Both the position numbers and the translations under genes were made by a program. This document shows, piece by piece, positions 33,814 to 45,879 of a DNA stretch of 64,000 nt. Each line of letters opens with the position of its first letter. The stretch's first letter is position 1. The notes under the pieces are model-generated. The model was not told where the DNA came from. It ran no database searches and saw only the letters and a program-made list of their open reading frames with translations. This stretch comes from Adiantum capillus-veneris (Eukaryota > Streptophyta > Polypodiopsida > Polypodiales > Pteridaceae): NCBI GenBank assembly GCA_014529385.2, contig CM043958.1:76858669-76922668 (forward strand), read 5' to 3'.

Positions 33814-35286
33814 TGTTGCTAAATTGGCTTTATCTTACAGAAAAATAATTCTGAATGAATTATTGGATTTATAAGTGAGAGGGTTTTCTCGCTTGGAACA
33901 CCAAGAAAATAATTCTAAATGAATTATTGGAATTTGAAGTGAGAGGGTTTTTCACACTGGAGACATCCGAGTACAGAGTATTCCTAGTGCGTCATTCAAA
34001 GTAATGACGGGAGCACTGAGAACGGGAATATCTATAAGGCCACCAGGAACAGGTACTTATGATGCGTCACATCGGATGGGTGACAAGGAGCATCGGAAAG
34101 AAGTATCCGACCATCAGGGAACGGACATCTCTGATGCGTCATAGGATGGGTGACATAGAGCATCGTGAAGGGGATTGTACCGTAAGTTCGGTAGCAAAGG
34201 ACTAGGTGATAGGTATTCCTGATGCGTCACAAGGTGGGTGACGGGTGCATCGGAAAGGGGATATCCATAGTCGAGAGGAAATCCGAATTGGAAAAGAGGA
34301 ATACGCGTAAAGATGCAAGCACAAGAATAAAGATGGGTTTTGAGAAGCTTTTCTTAAAAAGCGGAATATTTTAACGAGTTTTTCGGGAAGAGCAGACACT
34401 TTCCCGCGAGGAATCTACGTTTGCATTGCATTCGTGCATGTGGTTGCATCCAGGGACGCCTGGGATGTGCTGTGAAAGCATTGTTTTTAACTTATAAGGT
34501 TTTATTGAGTTTTTGGGCAGGTTCAGACCAATTTTAAAAATATGCCGACCGTCCACTTAATAAGTGGGCAGCCACTTAGAAAATAAAGCAACAAAACCAG
34601 CCAGCGAATTCTCTCTCCCTATTTCGAGTCGAACAGAAAAAAAAAAAAAAAACCGGCCGCGATCTCTCCACGAGCAGCTATTCGTGCCGTGGTGAAGGAG
34701 CTATAAAAGCACCACATGCCCTCACTGAAGGGGGTTACCAACGCCAGCAAGAGAAGACTGCCGCCAGAAGACGCGAGAGATCGCGCGAGACTACGAAGCA
34801 CAGAAGTCGCTTTTCCCACGCAAGAGCGACAGGTATCTATTGTGGATTCGCCATATGAATTGTTGTCGCGTGTTTGCATGTGTGTTTGCAAGTACTTCAT
34901 CGCGAAGGAGAAGCGAGAAGGCTTCGGCCTACGCTTGGGATTCCGGAAACGGAATTCGGAAATTGTCTACGGAGTCTCAACTCCGAGTACATACGGAAAA
35001 AGGATTGAGAGCTTGTCTCTCTGATTTCCCTTACGGAAAGGAACGACCATCGAGTCAGAGATTTAGAACGGAGGGGTTTTTGTGCTTGTAAAAAGATTCT
35101 CCCTAATAAAGAATTCTCTTTAAGGGGGGGGACCAGCCCATCTTCTGGTCCCGAGTACTATGTCGATCTTCTCACTCTCTCTCTCACACTATCTATTTCT
35201 CTCTATATCCTTTGGCTTCAGTATTAAGTGATAAATTCTATTTATCCGAGTATATTTTATATTGTTATGCGCTCCCGTTTGTGACA
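33814..35286 (+). repeat. 3' LTR of the nested element (1473 bp)
   Basis: Same structure as the 5' LTR, with small deletions in the A tract (about 34637) and near 35080. TATAAAAG is at 34702-34709 and AATAAA at 35105-35110. It ends TGACA followed by the GTCTT duplication. Confidence 0.9.
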
Positions 35287-35291
35287 GTCTT

Positions 35292-35360
35292 GGTCTAAGA
35301 CTCATGCTAGACTGTAGCAGAAGCATGTCCGCGTAGCGCAAGTGAAGTGCACACATGACA
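35292..35360 (-). repeat. LTR B of the GAC-rich element, second part
   Basis: Continues the text interrupted at 29633 (GGTCTAAGACTCATGCTAGA and so on). It parallels 27545-27610 in LTR A and ends CACATGACA. Copia sequence begins immediately after. Confidence 0.85.
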
Positions 35361-37078
35361 TTTGACCTTCTTTTTATCAAGATCACCTTGTGTAGCATTT
35401 TTCAACAACTTTGTCTCATTAAACACTACTACTCAGCTGCGTGCTCTTTTCCTGTTCTAAGGTAGCCAAATTCTATGACCCATCTCTCTCTCATCTCCAT
35501 ATCCCATGAAGATGCCCTTGATGGATTTCATATCAAGCTTGGTCCGCAGTTCTACAAGTACATGCACAAAGGCATCACAGCCAAAGACACGCAAATGGTC
35601 ATGAAGTAGGTTTGCCATACCAAACCTCTTCAGGGATGCCATTCTTTAAAGCATGATTCGGAGAGCGATTGCATAGATGAACTGCAGTTTTAAGAGACTC
35701 TCCCCAACACTCCTGTGGGAGATTAGCTGTGAACAGCATGCATCTGACTCTCTCACAAAGCATACGATTATATCGTTCAACCTAACCATTTGATGCAAGG
35801 TTATAAGGAGCCGTCAACTCCCTCTTAATGCCATGCATCTCACAAAACTTGTTGAACTCAGTAGAGACATACTCTTCCCCATTATCCATTCTAATTGCTT
35901 TCGATTTAAGCCCTTTCTGTGTGGTAACAAAAGCATGAAACCCTTTGAAAGAATTCAACACTTCATTTTTGCTCTTTAACACATACACCCATGACTTTCT
36001 ACTGAAAATACCATGCACCCCCATATGAATTAACAAGCATAGTGCATGTATCAGAGTGTACTAAATCAAGAGCATTATACTTCTTAGCCACACGAAAGTA
36101 ATAAGGAGACTTCATATGTTTTCCATATATACAATCGTTCCAAAAGTCGAGACCAGAGCCTTTTACATCAAATCTCCCTAAAGAGGAGAGAACTTGAAGA
36201 CCTTTCTGGCTCATATGGCCAAGTCTTTTGTGCCAAAGCTCCATTTGAGAATGGACTTCAGCTACAACCAAAAACTTGCCAAGTAACCTAGCATAGGACT
36301 GTATACATTGCTATGTACAAGTTCTAAACGCTTTTTATCCAATCGCAAGCCATAAATGCAATGCTCACATACAGACAAATCAATGAAACTAAACACATGT
36401 AAGTATTCTACGTGCTAGAGTCTTCATTCCCTTTTGGCTCATATGGCCTAGCCGGCTATGCCACAACTCAATAGACAGAAACTCGCCTATAGAGATAAAA
36501 TCATCTTTGACATAAGGCACATGCATGGAGTAAAGAGTACCATGCTTATGACCTTTAAGAACCACAAAATTACCCTTCTTGGTTATCAAAAATTTGTTCC
36601 CAAAGACTAGTGTACCCTAAATCATTTAAATAGATTTCTTGCAAATCTCTTCACCAAGCAAACTACTGACTACACTTCATCAAAAATGATGTCCTTGTGA
36701 CGTTAATTGACTGAAGACTACGTTGAACTCATTTAAGTGTCCAAAAAGGCCACCTTCTTTCATACGAACCTCAAATAGCTTCATCATCAAGTATGCACCC
36801 TTGCTCTTATAGTTACTGCACAATTTATCCCATAAGGATTTAGAAGTAGCTTCATTAACAATAGTGAAATATACTGACTCCGCAAGAAGTAGACGAATAG
36901 CGGATCTAGCTTTGGCATCAAGCACTTTCCATTGGGCATCCGTGTAGCCAACACCCTCTTGACGCTCCGATTGACCTTTCTGGATCAAGAGATCTTGAAT
37001 TTGGTCTTTCTATATGGAAAAGTTCATACCATTGAACTTCTTGATGTTATAGATGTCTTTTTCATAAGAAGAGACCAT
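35361..37078 (-). pseudogene. Ty1/copia element relic: gag, two GAG-pre-integrase segments, integrase
   Basis: From ATG at 37078 the minus strand reads a copia gag start (MVSSYEKDIYNIKKFNGMNF) and YTDAQWKVLDAKARSAIRLL to about 36680. After a gap it shows two separate GAG-pre-integrase motifs: ELWHSRLGHMSQKGMKTLA near 36440 and ELWHKRLGHMSQKGLQVLSS near 36210. Integrase core follows (ALDLVHSDTC near 36060; RMDNGEEYVSTEFNKFCEMH near 35850) and the C-terminal motif LRVFGCDAFVHV near 35580. Protease, the rest of gag and reverse transcriptase are missing. Stops interrupt the integrase. The right part of LTR B abuts its C-terminal end. Confidence 0.85.
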
Positions 37079-37079
37079 A

Positions 37080-38700
37080 ATTGCAAGAGATAAACACTGC
37101 GGCGATAAGATCAAAACTAAACAAAAATCATCGGAAAACTCGAACAAAATTTCCCCTATAACTGCAGTAAAATCTCAAATAAAAATGAAAAGAAAATGAT
37201 CTCAAAATCAAAGACTAGTGCATAAAAAATAATATTGACTAGCTATGTGCATAAACTAAGCACTGAGCTGACCCAAATAGATTGTCGATATGGCGTCAAA
37301 AGCACCCAGTCCTCTCTATACATAACCTTGGAAAAAAAGGGGTGCTCCAACAAACCTCTATCAGAGAAAGGATCTCAGCATTCAAGAATCCCCCAACTCA
37401 ATAAAGGCTCAACAGACTGGACTATGGTCAAGCTCAGCAATGACCATTTTCCGATCAAGTCTCAAAAATGATCGGGACTGCTATCTGTGCCAAAAAATGG
37501 CTCCACAACAATACACAATAACAGTATTTGCAACTCAACGTACATGTAACAAATATGTCACTACTAATGAGTAGAACTTCGCACAAATGGCACCAAATAA
37601 GATGCAAGCACAAAATCTGTCACCCACTGATTGAAGTGAGCTCCCTGCGGGGAGAAAACCACTCAAAGAGCACAACGCAATCAAAACTGCAAAATGCATA
37701 AATTGAGAGCAAATACAATGCTCATAAGCATCTCACAAAATCTGATATGCCTAAATCTGTGACGAAGACCTGGACATGTACTTGTGAACCAATTCGCTAC
37801 CTACAAACTATCGATGGCTACAAACTATTGATGGCTCAGCCTATCAAACACACATGGCATACATCAACCACAAGATGCATATACGGCTCGACACCTCTAC
37901 TCTAAGACACCTTTGTTACACGTGTGAGCTCCTACGTGCTCACCCCGATTGCTGAGTGCGAGCCTGCACCCTTCTGTGTTTGAATCCAATCAAACACTCT
38001 CACAGATGTCTATGTATGTCCTCGTAGAGTATTGACTATTTGTTGCTCCCACTGCGTATGTACATTGTATGTAGGTTGTGGGCTGTTGAGGCTACCTCTA
38101 GATCTCGACATGCCTTCTACTGCCTCCGTCCAACGCACCTCTATGCTCTACGCTGCTCGATGGCTTCCTCTCCATGCTCAACGTTGAGCTTTGAGCTATT
38201 CGATGGCTCTTCTAACTTTGTTGCACAAGAAGCTCCTCTTCTCTCTGTCGCGTTAAAACTTCCTATAGCTCTCTTCATGCATTAAAACTTCCAACGCTCT
38301 TAAGATTTCTTTTGCTACTGCTATTGTATGCCATGCTTAATGCGTTAAAATCTCTTTGCGCAATCTGTTGCTTTTGGTTGCTCCCAGTGTTAATGCACCC
38401 CTTGCACTATTGTGTTGGCCTAGCTAGCTTGCGTTATTTTTTTCTTGACGCTATCTACTTTCTCTGTTCCAAGTTTCACACTCGACAGTTCTCGCATAAC
38501 TTGAAAAATGATTTCTTTGCTACGAGTTAAGCTTCAACCTTAGTTTCTCCAGAAGCTTGTGCACGCGTTGGGTATTGTTCAACATCAAATAACCCTCTTG
38601 ATATCTTCACCAAACCTCACACTATCCCTTCATGCCAGCACCCATAGATCGGTTCCCTCTCCAAATATAAGAGAGGGTGTCAAAGCTTCATCTTCTATCA
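37080..38700. other. No recognised gene
   Basis: AT-rich sequence that may include the leader or LTR of the copia relic, but I found no TGGTATCA-type site. A T-rich block from about 38040 contains repeated GCGTTAAAAC or CATTAAAAC units. Confidence 0.45.
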
Positions 38701-38739
38701 AGTGGTGACTCCAGTATCTCTCAACAACAGATTAGGGAG

Positions 38740-38945
38740 TGTGGGCTATTTTCTAGTTGTGCCTCGTTGAATCCGAGGTAGACGTACCTTTTCCAACGGT
38801 ATGATCCATCACCATGCGATGGCATAATTATGCCAGGTCGCACAACTACGTAAGGGATATTAAAGTTCAGGCATCTCTCTTGGTTCATCCAGTCGATCCC
38901 AGTTTCTCCCAGGCACACGTGCTAGGGAGTGAGGGATGTTTTGTG
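38740..38945 (-). repeat. Dispersed repeat, inverted copy at about 50080-50165
   Basis: The minus strand reads CATCCCTCACTCCCTAGCAC, then GAGAAACTGGGATCGACTGG and GATGAACCAAGAGAGATGCC. The plus strand at 50095-50165 has the same order. The copies differ at several positions. Family unknown. Confidence 0.65.
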
Positions 38946-38954
38946 GTTGTGCTC

Positions 38955-39295
38955 AGGTAGGTTTCTCATGTCGGGTTGTGTCCAGCCATGTTTAGCCTTG
39001 GGTTTTGGCTTGGTTTCATGGTCAGTAGGCTCCTACAGGCTGGGGGTATTTTTCCAAGCCTCGCCAGTATTTTCCCCATGGCCTTATTGGGCATCCGGTG
39101 CCTATTCTTGCATTCTACCCTCTTCCTTTGTCGTGGGGGCTGGTGGACAGCTGGCCAACCCAGGCCCTTGGAGGTATACAGGCAGGAGATGGGGCACCTT
39201 GGGGAGCAATGTGTGCACAAGCCTTGTGGTGCAGGGCGCCCCCTTTAGGGAGCCCTAGGAGGTGTACGGAGAGCAACGGGGGCAGCATGGACTAG
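38955..39295 (+). repeat. Dispersed repeat R, direct copy at 48064-48405
   Basis: About 340 bases are shared with 48064-48405, beginning AGGTAGGTTTCTCATGTC and ending ACATGGACTAGC-like. Three overlapping open frames in it are present in both copies in broken form and are not taken as genes. Confidence 0.8.
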
Positions 39296-41689
39296 CCTTG
39301 ATTGTGGATTATGGATGACAGAGGGGGGTCTCTTTCCTTCTTGAGGCAGAGGATGTTCTTTGATTTTCCATTCTCCATCTGAGGATAGAAGTTCCAGTTC
39401 CCGGCTTCAAGTGACTCTTGTTCATCCAATATGCAACAATTTAGGTGCATGCTACAATACGTGTTGGATTTGGCTTTAGCAGGTAGAGGGGGATATTTCT
39501 ATCTCCAAAACCACTTCTTGTTTGATCATCCAACTTCCTTGGATGAGGTTTAGAGGTGGAGCACGTGGTGCCAAACCGTTAGCCAACAATGCCAACAATT
39601 GAAGGAGTCTTTTGATGGAGTGTGGACTTCTCCTTTCTCCATGTTCCCTCCTCCTCCGATGGTAGAGTGGCCCTACAAATTTGGTCACTTCTTTGCCCTT
39701 TTGCGAGCTTGTCAATATCAATTGTGGGACACGTTTGCAACCTTCTATGGGCGGTTTCTTTATGTTCGACATCAGATTTGTCGAGATCCTTTGGAATACA
39801 GGTTTGCAGGTAGTGTCAATAGTTGGTGGGGACATCTAGTTCCTACTCCCGTAGTCAGCAACATTTGAATGCTTCTTCCATACATCCCTTTGGAGAGCTC
39901 CAACCTTGGGGCAAGCCCTTCGGGTGCAGATTTGGCCACGGCTGGCTAGTATAGCAGGTTCTTCCCTTGTACTCTTTTGCCCAGCTTTTTGGCATGTTAC
40001 AAATCAGCCCCAGCGTTCCTCACGGGCTTGTTCCCCAAACCGGTTCCTTTACTCTTCCCTTTGAGTATTGGTATCATGTTATGTATTGGATATTGATTGC
40101 ACAGTTTAGTTGTGGGTATATTCTCTTCAACACAAGTACAAAGGACAGTTTTGTTGAAGATTTCAAGGAAGCAAGTTACAACAGTGGGAGTATATGTGCT
40201 CTTCCGAGTTTGTATACAATTTGGCATATTGTATTGGATTGTACCTATAGGGTTAATCTTGGCAGATGCAGAGGTGTCGCGGACATTTGGTTTGAGCTCA
40301 GGGAATTTGCTTGAGTAGCTAGGTTCTTTCCAAACCCCGATGGCAAACATGATCCTAAGGTGATGACCTTTCGGTCTTCCTAATCTTCACAGTCCGAGTT
40401 TACCGATGGTGTGATTCTTTTTGAGTCTCGAGTTCCATGAGATTCACGTCTTGCTATTCAGTTACAAAGGAAGCAGTTTTACTTCAGGTTGTTACTCATT
40501 TTCTTTTCCCAGGATTGAGCAGGAAGGGGACTTCCTATCTCAGGGGGAGTTCTCAGCTTTAGCTCTGGAGCTTTCGTAACAATGTCTGCTCTGATCCGAC
40601 GTGGGTTGAGTCAGTTATTACCTCAGAGCGTACTTTTGAGAACGCTTCTCTTTCAGAGGGAGCTTCCAGGTTATTATCTTCAGTCAACTACCGGTGCTCC
40701 ATTCAACGGAGTACCATGCATAGTGTCTTTCAGTCCTTGGTTTACCCATTTCTTGCCGCTTTGGATGGTGTGCTTTAGCCCACAGTGCAATTAGTATCTT
40801 GGTGGATGTGTTCCTTAGCCATTTCGGTGGTTGCCTCGTCTTTGGATTTGTGGTGTGACGATTGCTCTTCCCAGTGCATTCCAGCAGTTATTCCTATGTT
40901 TTGTCCTCCAAATTGACCCTTGGAGACTGTACCATACAGGACACACCTACTTCCCTTATCCTTAGACTGGCATGTTATTTCCTACAGGTGCATAGTGGTC
41001 CTTCTCAGACTAAAAACCAATTACAGTTAGCCATGGCATTCTTCAAAGAGGGGAGACAGTTTTCTTGGTTCTCTTAGGTTTGGTTCCAGGTTCTACAAGT
41101 ATATTACTTTCCTTTTGGATAAACCTCCCTTTGGTGATCCAGTTACACAAGCAGAGACTGTTGGAGAGTTATGACAGTTATCCATGGTTCGGGTGTTCTC
41201 CCTTCAGAGGGGGATGTGGAGCCAGCTCGGGAGTCAGTTTTCGTAGACTACTTCCTTTCAGTACCAGTGGTTCCATGTGCAACAGTGCCTTGCAATAGTG
41301 TTTTTTTTTTTTTGTATTACTCAACTTTGGCATTGGAGTGCAATCACAAGTACCTTTTGGTGAGAGTATGCCACCATCCTTATAGAGAATCTTAGATACA
41401 AGTTTTGTGTGTTCAAAGAGTCTGATGGGCCATAAGAAAAGCATTGCAGGGATGGGGACGAACGATGATCATAGTAGCCTATGTACTTAGCCCCAGGCAT
41501 TGTTTTTCTCTCTCTGGCATTTCCTGCCACATCATTATGTCGTAAAACACGTTATGTTTTACAGCGAGAAATCCGGTGGATTCTCCAAGTTGTTCGTACA
41601 TTATTTTTGCTCCCTCTATCTCCTATCCATTTAGGTATGATACGCTACGTCGTCACTCTGTGGCATGTAGCATATCACTTTGTGACATA
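39296..41689. other. Unassigned repeat-like region
   Basis: T- and G-rich plus strand with many short frames and no conserved motif. It may be the rest of the element that contains repeat R. A T run lies at 41301-41313. The last part (TATCACTTTGTGACA, ending 41688) looks like an LTR end of family E. Confidence 0.4.
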
Positions 41690-42330
41690 CTTCCTCCTTA
41701 AGAGAAGAGGAATCGCCCTCAATTATGCCTGTAAAATAGACAGTAAACATTAACAAGCTCAACAGACACCAACATGTCACTTTATGCGTACATGCAATTT
41801 GACCACTAAAACTATGCAATAGCACAAATAACACTGGTCATTGAACAATCACAATCACATTCACATCACTATCCTCATCAGATCTTAAACCGAATCGTGA
41901 TCATTTTGACTTATTTAGCCATCGCATCCAGTTGACTTGATGCACTAAATCTTGTCATCTCATCATTCGTATCACCTCATTGGTTCCAGGCTTACATGCC
42001 AATGATCATCCCCACAAGATAATACATTCAAAAAGCATGCATTCGCATATATCCTCATCCACACTAGATTTGTGATTATAGTTTACATTCGTATAGTTTA
42101 CACTAAATACTCAAGGTGCAAACAATCAAATTAATCATCTTATTTAATCCATAAGTGTTCATGCACCAAGATCATCTCATCCTTCCAGAAATTTTGATGC
42201 ACTAACTCATCTTGATTCTCATCCAGATAGATCTCTTGTTGCACTAGGATCACATACAGATCTTTATCCCCAACAAGACCTTAAACATAAACTGAGTTCA
42301 ATGTATCATTTAGCCATCACATCTAGATCT
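41690..42330 (-). repeat. Internal-region fragment of family E, second copy
   Basis: Parallels 20252-20880 in order: ATTATGCCTG, ACATGCAATTTGACCACT, CACATTCACATCACTATCC and GATCTTAAAC. Moderately diverged. Confidence 0.6.
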
Positions 42331-43339
42331 CATTGATCTCTATTAGTTGTCAAGAATGCATCATATTAATAATGTATCACCCCTACCAAGACTAGAGACA
42401 AAATGCTGCAGTCGTTTTACCTCTCACCTCAAACAAATACATATTTACAAGAATAAATCAATCAATTAGCTGCTAGCATGCAAAAAAGCGAAATACTCTT
42501 AGCCTACAATATCCATGATTAATCTAGTGTTGTCCATTTTTTGTTTTGTACCTTCTCAAAATGTCTTTGCCAACTACGACTTTTCTACTTGCACAAAACC
42601 AAGAGATTTTGCCAATCCCTCTCTCAATCTGTTTTAAAAGTTCTTGCAACACAGTAACCTTTCAAGAGATTTTGTCAATCCCTTTTATCACATCTTTTGA
42701 GACACCAAATCAGTATGTGCCTTGGCTTTCTCTCTCTTCTATCCTTTGTTGCTTATCTTCCCCCTTGGTCAAACACCTTGTAGACTCTCAAAAGCATTTC
42801 ACTACTTTACTGTCTTTAAGTAACTCTGGAAATAGACCTTGCCAAGGTGGAAAGGTCCCGGCCGATCTCAGCTGCCCGAATCTCCACCGGCTAGTTTAGG
42901 CCGCTGCACATGCTCAAGTGGAAGCTGCTCTACCAGCCCACCAGTCGTTAGTCAGCGCACATGCAGGCCGACCGGCATGGTTCAGGTGAACTGTCGTCAA
43001 CGCAGTCAGCTGCTGCAACAAATGATGGAGTTTTGCAGGCAATGAAGTGGACGGGAGCAGCTGCAGTCCGCAGTCGACAGCAGAAGATTGACTGGCCTGC
43101 TATATTTAGGGTGCGACCGTTTAGCCATCGCTGCAAACGACTAGGAAAGGGGAGTCATTTCCAGTGAAAATGGCAGGAGAGCGTTGAAGAAGCGATATCC
43201 TACTGTCCAAAAAGGTGGTGGGGCACCATAGAATCTCCACCGGCCGGGCAGCTGCAGCTGGTGTATGTGCGCACCCTAAGAGAGGGCTTTTCTATTACAA
43301 CACGAGGTGTAGTTAAGGAGGCTGCGAGCGTACTCAGAG

Positions 43340-43395
<56 letters not shown>

Positions 43396-43424
43396 CGCCC
43401 GTAGTGCCATTCGTCCCTATGAAC
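42331..43424. other. Spacer with a long (CT)n tract at 43341-43393
   Basis: No recognised gene. A motif AATCTCCACCGGC occurs twice (about 42880 and 43230). The (CT)n tract of about 53 bases precedes the older nested element. Confidence 0.5.
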
Positions 43425-43925
43425 GCCTTGTTTGAAATAAATGGTATCTTATCTTAGTGCTGATTTGAATTGTTTGACTCTAGTTTTAATACCGGTTTCA
43501 ATGCTTGGTGATTTACTCCCAGGTCGACTAGTAAGAATGGTGTTTTGAACCTCGAAACGACGCAGACAAGATGTCTGGGGAATGTTTAGTTGTATGCTTG
43601 AAAACCTCAGAATGACTCAGACGAGATGTTTAGGGAGCGTTTCATTGTATGCTGGAAAACCTCCGAACTATGCAGACGGGCTGTTTGGGGAGCGTTTGGT
43701 TGTATACTTGAAACCTCCAAGCGATGCAGGTTGTGGTGTGGGGAGCGTTTGGTTGTATCAGTCCTCTAAGCTCATGGCCCGCACCTTTTTAGGTTATTTG
43801 CGGGAGGAGTGACGAGGTAGTCGTTGAGTAGCTTCATACCACAGACTATCTGTCTCAGGGGAGTGCTTAGCAGCGCTGTTCGTTGTGTCTTGTAACATGC
43901 ATATGTGAGCATTTGTGTTGCATTG
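43425..43925 (+). mobile_element. Older plus-strand family member (copy D), left internal part
   Basis: This is the reverse complement of part of the internal region of the minus-strand element at 43926-47685 (its 44940-45410). It contains about four units of a 55-base repeat with GGGAGCGTTTGGTTGTAT. It ends CATTG, the target duplication of the inserted element, and continues at 47691. Confidence 0.8.
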
Positions 43926-44607
43926 TGTCACAAGATGAGCACCACATGCCAATCGAAAAAAACATATTGAACAAACTTTTAGCACTTCAATACCAGCTCA
44001 ACTGAGAGAAAGAGAGACAACACGCAACACGGACTGGCAGAATTCCACCCCAGAGAGTATTGGCCCCAAACCTTGGCGCCCCTTTCGGTATTTCTTTATA
44101 TTGCATCAACAAGATACAAGCCGGTACTCCAAACTCTGCACCTTCTCTAGGAAGCATGCCAGAGAATGAGCCCATGGCCTCATATTTAAAGTCCATAGGC
44201 CCAAAAGCAGTTTACATAAAAAGCCTTCAAACTCAAAAGCATTTGGTCCAAAAGCGATGCCCAGAATCTGCCAACGTGTTTTGCAGAAATCCGTACAACT
44301 GCCACGTCAGCACTGTCAGCGCATTTTGCGGAAATCTGCCACGTCAGCACTGTCAACGGAAAATCTGGGCTGTCCGTACAACTGCCACGTCACCAGTTTC
44401 TCCGCAAGTCTTTTGTGTGTGTGTGTTTGAGGGTCCAGCTTTATTTTAATTCCTTTGTCACTTGGGCCCCCATCGGACGGGGTCCCATAAGTTGGTAGGA
44501 CTTCTTCTTCTGTTGTTGCTTGTTCTTCTTAGGGCTTAAGCCCTTTGGCCGGGACCTACAAGTCGGCTCTGTTCTTCAGTGGCTTGACACGTCAGCAGTT
44601 TGTGACA
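43926..44607 (-). repeat. 3' LTR of element C (682 bp)
   Basis: Minus-strand reading: TGTCACAAACTGCTGACG, a TTTAAATATGAGG box, the GGGGCGCC...GGGGCC block and a CTCTCTTTCTCTC stretch, ending CTTGTGACA. Confidence 0.88.
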
Positions 44608-45478
44608 TCCCCCTTCTTGAAAGAAAGTAATCGTCCGCAATTATAGCATATTTGCGAAACTATTCAAGTTAGCGCAAAATTTCCGGGGGTCATTCCGAGG
44701 GACAATCAGTTTGCTCTTTTTTTTTTTTAAGGAGTTGGCTTCTTCTTTCGGCTCTTTTGATCAAGGAGTTGGCTTCTCCTTTCGGCTGTTTTGATCAAAG
44801 AGTTGACTTCTCCTTTCGTCCAGATTGGAACTCTTGATATTTCGGCATAGTGAAATTAGCTATCACACCCAGACCGCACTGATGTGTCAATGCACTAAAA
44901 TTACATACCCATGCAATCTCATCCAATTAGGAATATTCAGTGGTTTGCACATCACAATGCAACACAAATGCTCACATATGCATGTTACAGACACAATAAA
45001 CAGCGTCGCTAAGCACTCCCCCGAGACAAACGGTCTGCGGTATGAAGCTACTCAACGACTACCTCATCACTCCCCCCGCAAATAACCTAAAAAGGTCCGG
45101 GCCATGAACTCAGAGGACTGTACAACCAAACGCTCCTCAAACCGCAGTCTGCGTCGCTTGGAGGTTCAAGCATACAACCAAACGCTCCCCAAACATCCCG
45201 TCTGCGTCGTTCGGAGGTTTTCTAGCATACAACAAAACACTCCCCAAACATCTCGTCTACGTCGTTCCAAGGTTCAAACAATACCAAAACAGCATTTCTC
45301 ACTACTCCACTCGGGAGAAAAATCAACGATCATTGAAACCAGTATTAAAACCAAAGTCAAACAATTCAAATCGGCACCAAGACAGGTTTAAAACAGATAG
45401 CATACATTTCAAAGAAATTTCAAATAATACTTTCTCAAACAATGTTCAAAATTATCTAACTATAAAACAATAGAGAGC
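44608..45478 (-). other. Non-coding 3' internal region of element C
   Basis: Contains three units of a 40-base repeat (AAGGAGTTGGCTTCTCCTTT-like, 44730-44819). It also has the 55-base repeat block (45120-45290) that recurs inverted in copy D. Confidence 0.7.
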
Positions 45479-45870
45479 TCATTCAAAGCTTTGTTCAAAC
45501 AACCGAACTTTGAGAATGACTGGCTTGCCATTCCGTGTCATGGTGATGGTTCGGTTCCGAACTTGGAGAGTCGCATCATTCTTGTCGTGCCAGGGCATGC
45601 CGCAATTACCCAACTTCATAATGTGGAAATCGGCTTTTCCATGATAATCTTGGATAGTCACTTGAAGAGCACCAATGAGCGGTACCACTTCCTGAGTTTG
45701 CCCCGCCAGCTTCAATTTCTCTACCCTCTGTATCATAATCAAAGTGCATCTGCTTCAAGAATTTTGGATGGATGAAGTTCTTCGTAGCTCCGGGGTCACA
45801 GAAAATAAGGGCTTTGAAGCCATTGACTTTGCCATATGCTCAACACAATTCATTTGTACTTTCAAGGCGT
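45479..45870 (-). pseudogene. Retropepsin-like aspartic protease relic of element C
   Basis: The minus strand reads FCDPGATKNFIHPKF around 45775-45805, where the usual active-site D-S-G is D-P-G. A shifted frame (45479-45742) then has KLAGQTQEVVPLIGALQVTI and, near 45590, GNCGMPWHDKND. The latter corresponds to the hGMPWL-like end of plant gypsy proteases. The frameshift and the serine-to-proline change argue against activity. Confidence 0.65.
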
Positions 45871-45879
45871 ATGCCAAAG

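Larger units (their letters stand above)
29634..35286 (+). mobile_element. Nested non-autonomous LTR retrotransposon, 5.65 kb (LARD-like)
   Basis: Two direct LTRs (29634-31146 and 33814-35286) begin TGTTGCTAAATTGG and end TTTGTGACA. The target duplication GTCTT is perfect (29629-29633 and 35287-35291). The primer-binding site TGGTATCAGAGC is at 31148-31159 and the polypurine tract GAGAGGGA ends at 33813. The 2.67 kb internal region holds a broken gag-like stretch and no reverse transcriptase or integrase that I can recognise. The LTRs are very similar by eye, so the insertion is young relative to its neighbours. Plus-strand orientation follows from the primer-binding site position. Confidence 0.92.

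Noticed and set aside
38929-39295. Overlapping plus-strand frames of 65-109 codons
   Set aside because: All lie in repeat R; the copy at 48064 has different frame breaks, so no coding constraint is seen.
39967-40350. Frames of 115 and 117 codons on opposite strands
   Set aside because: Mutually overlapping on both strands, no motif, and located in an unassigned repeat-like region.
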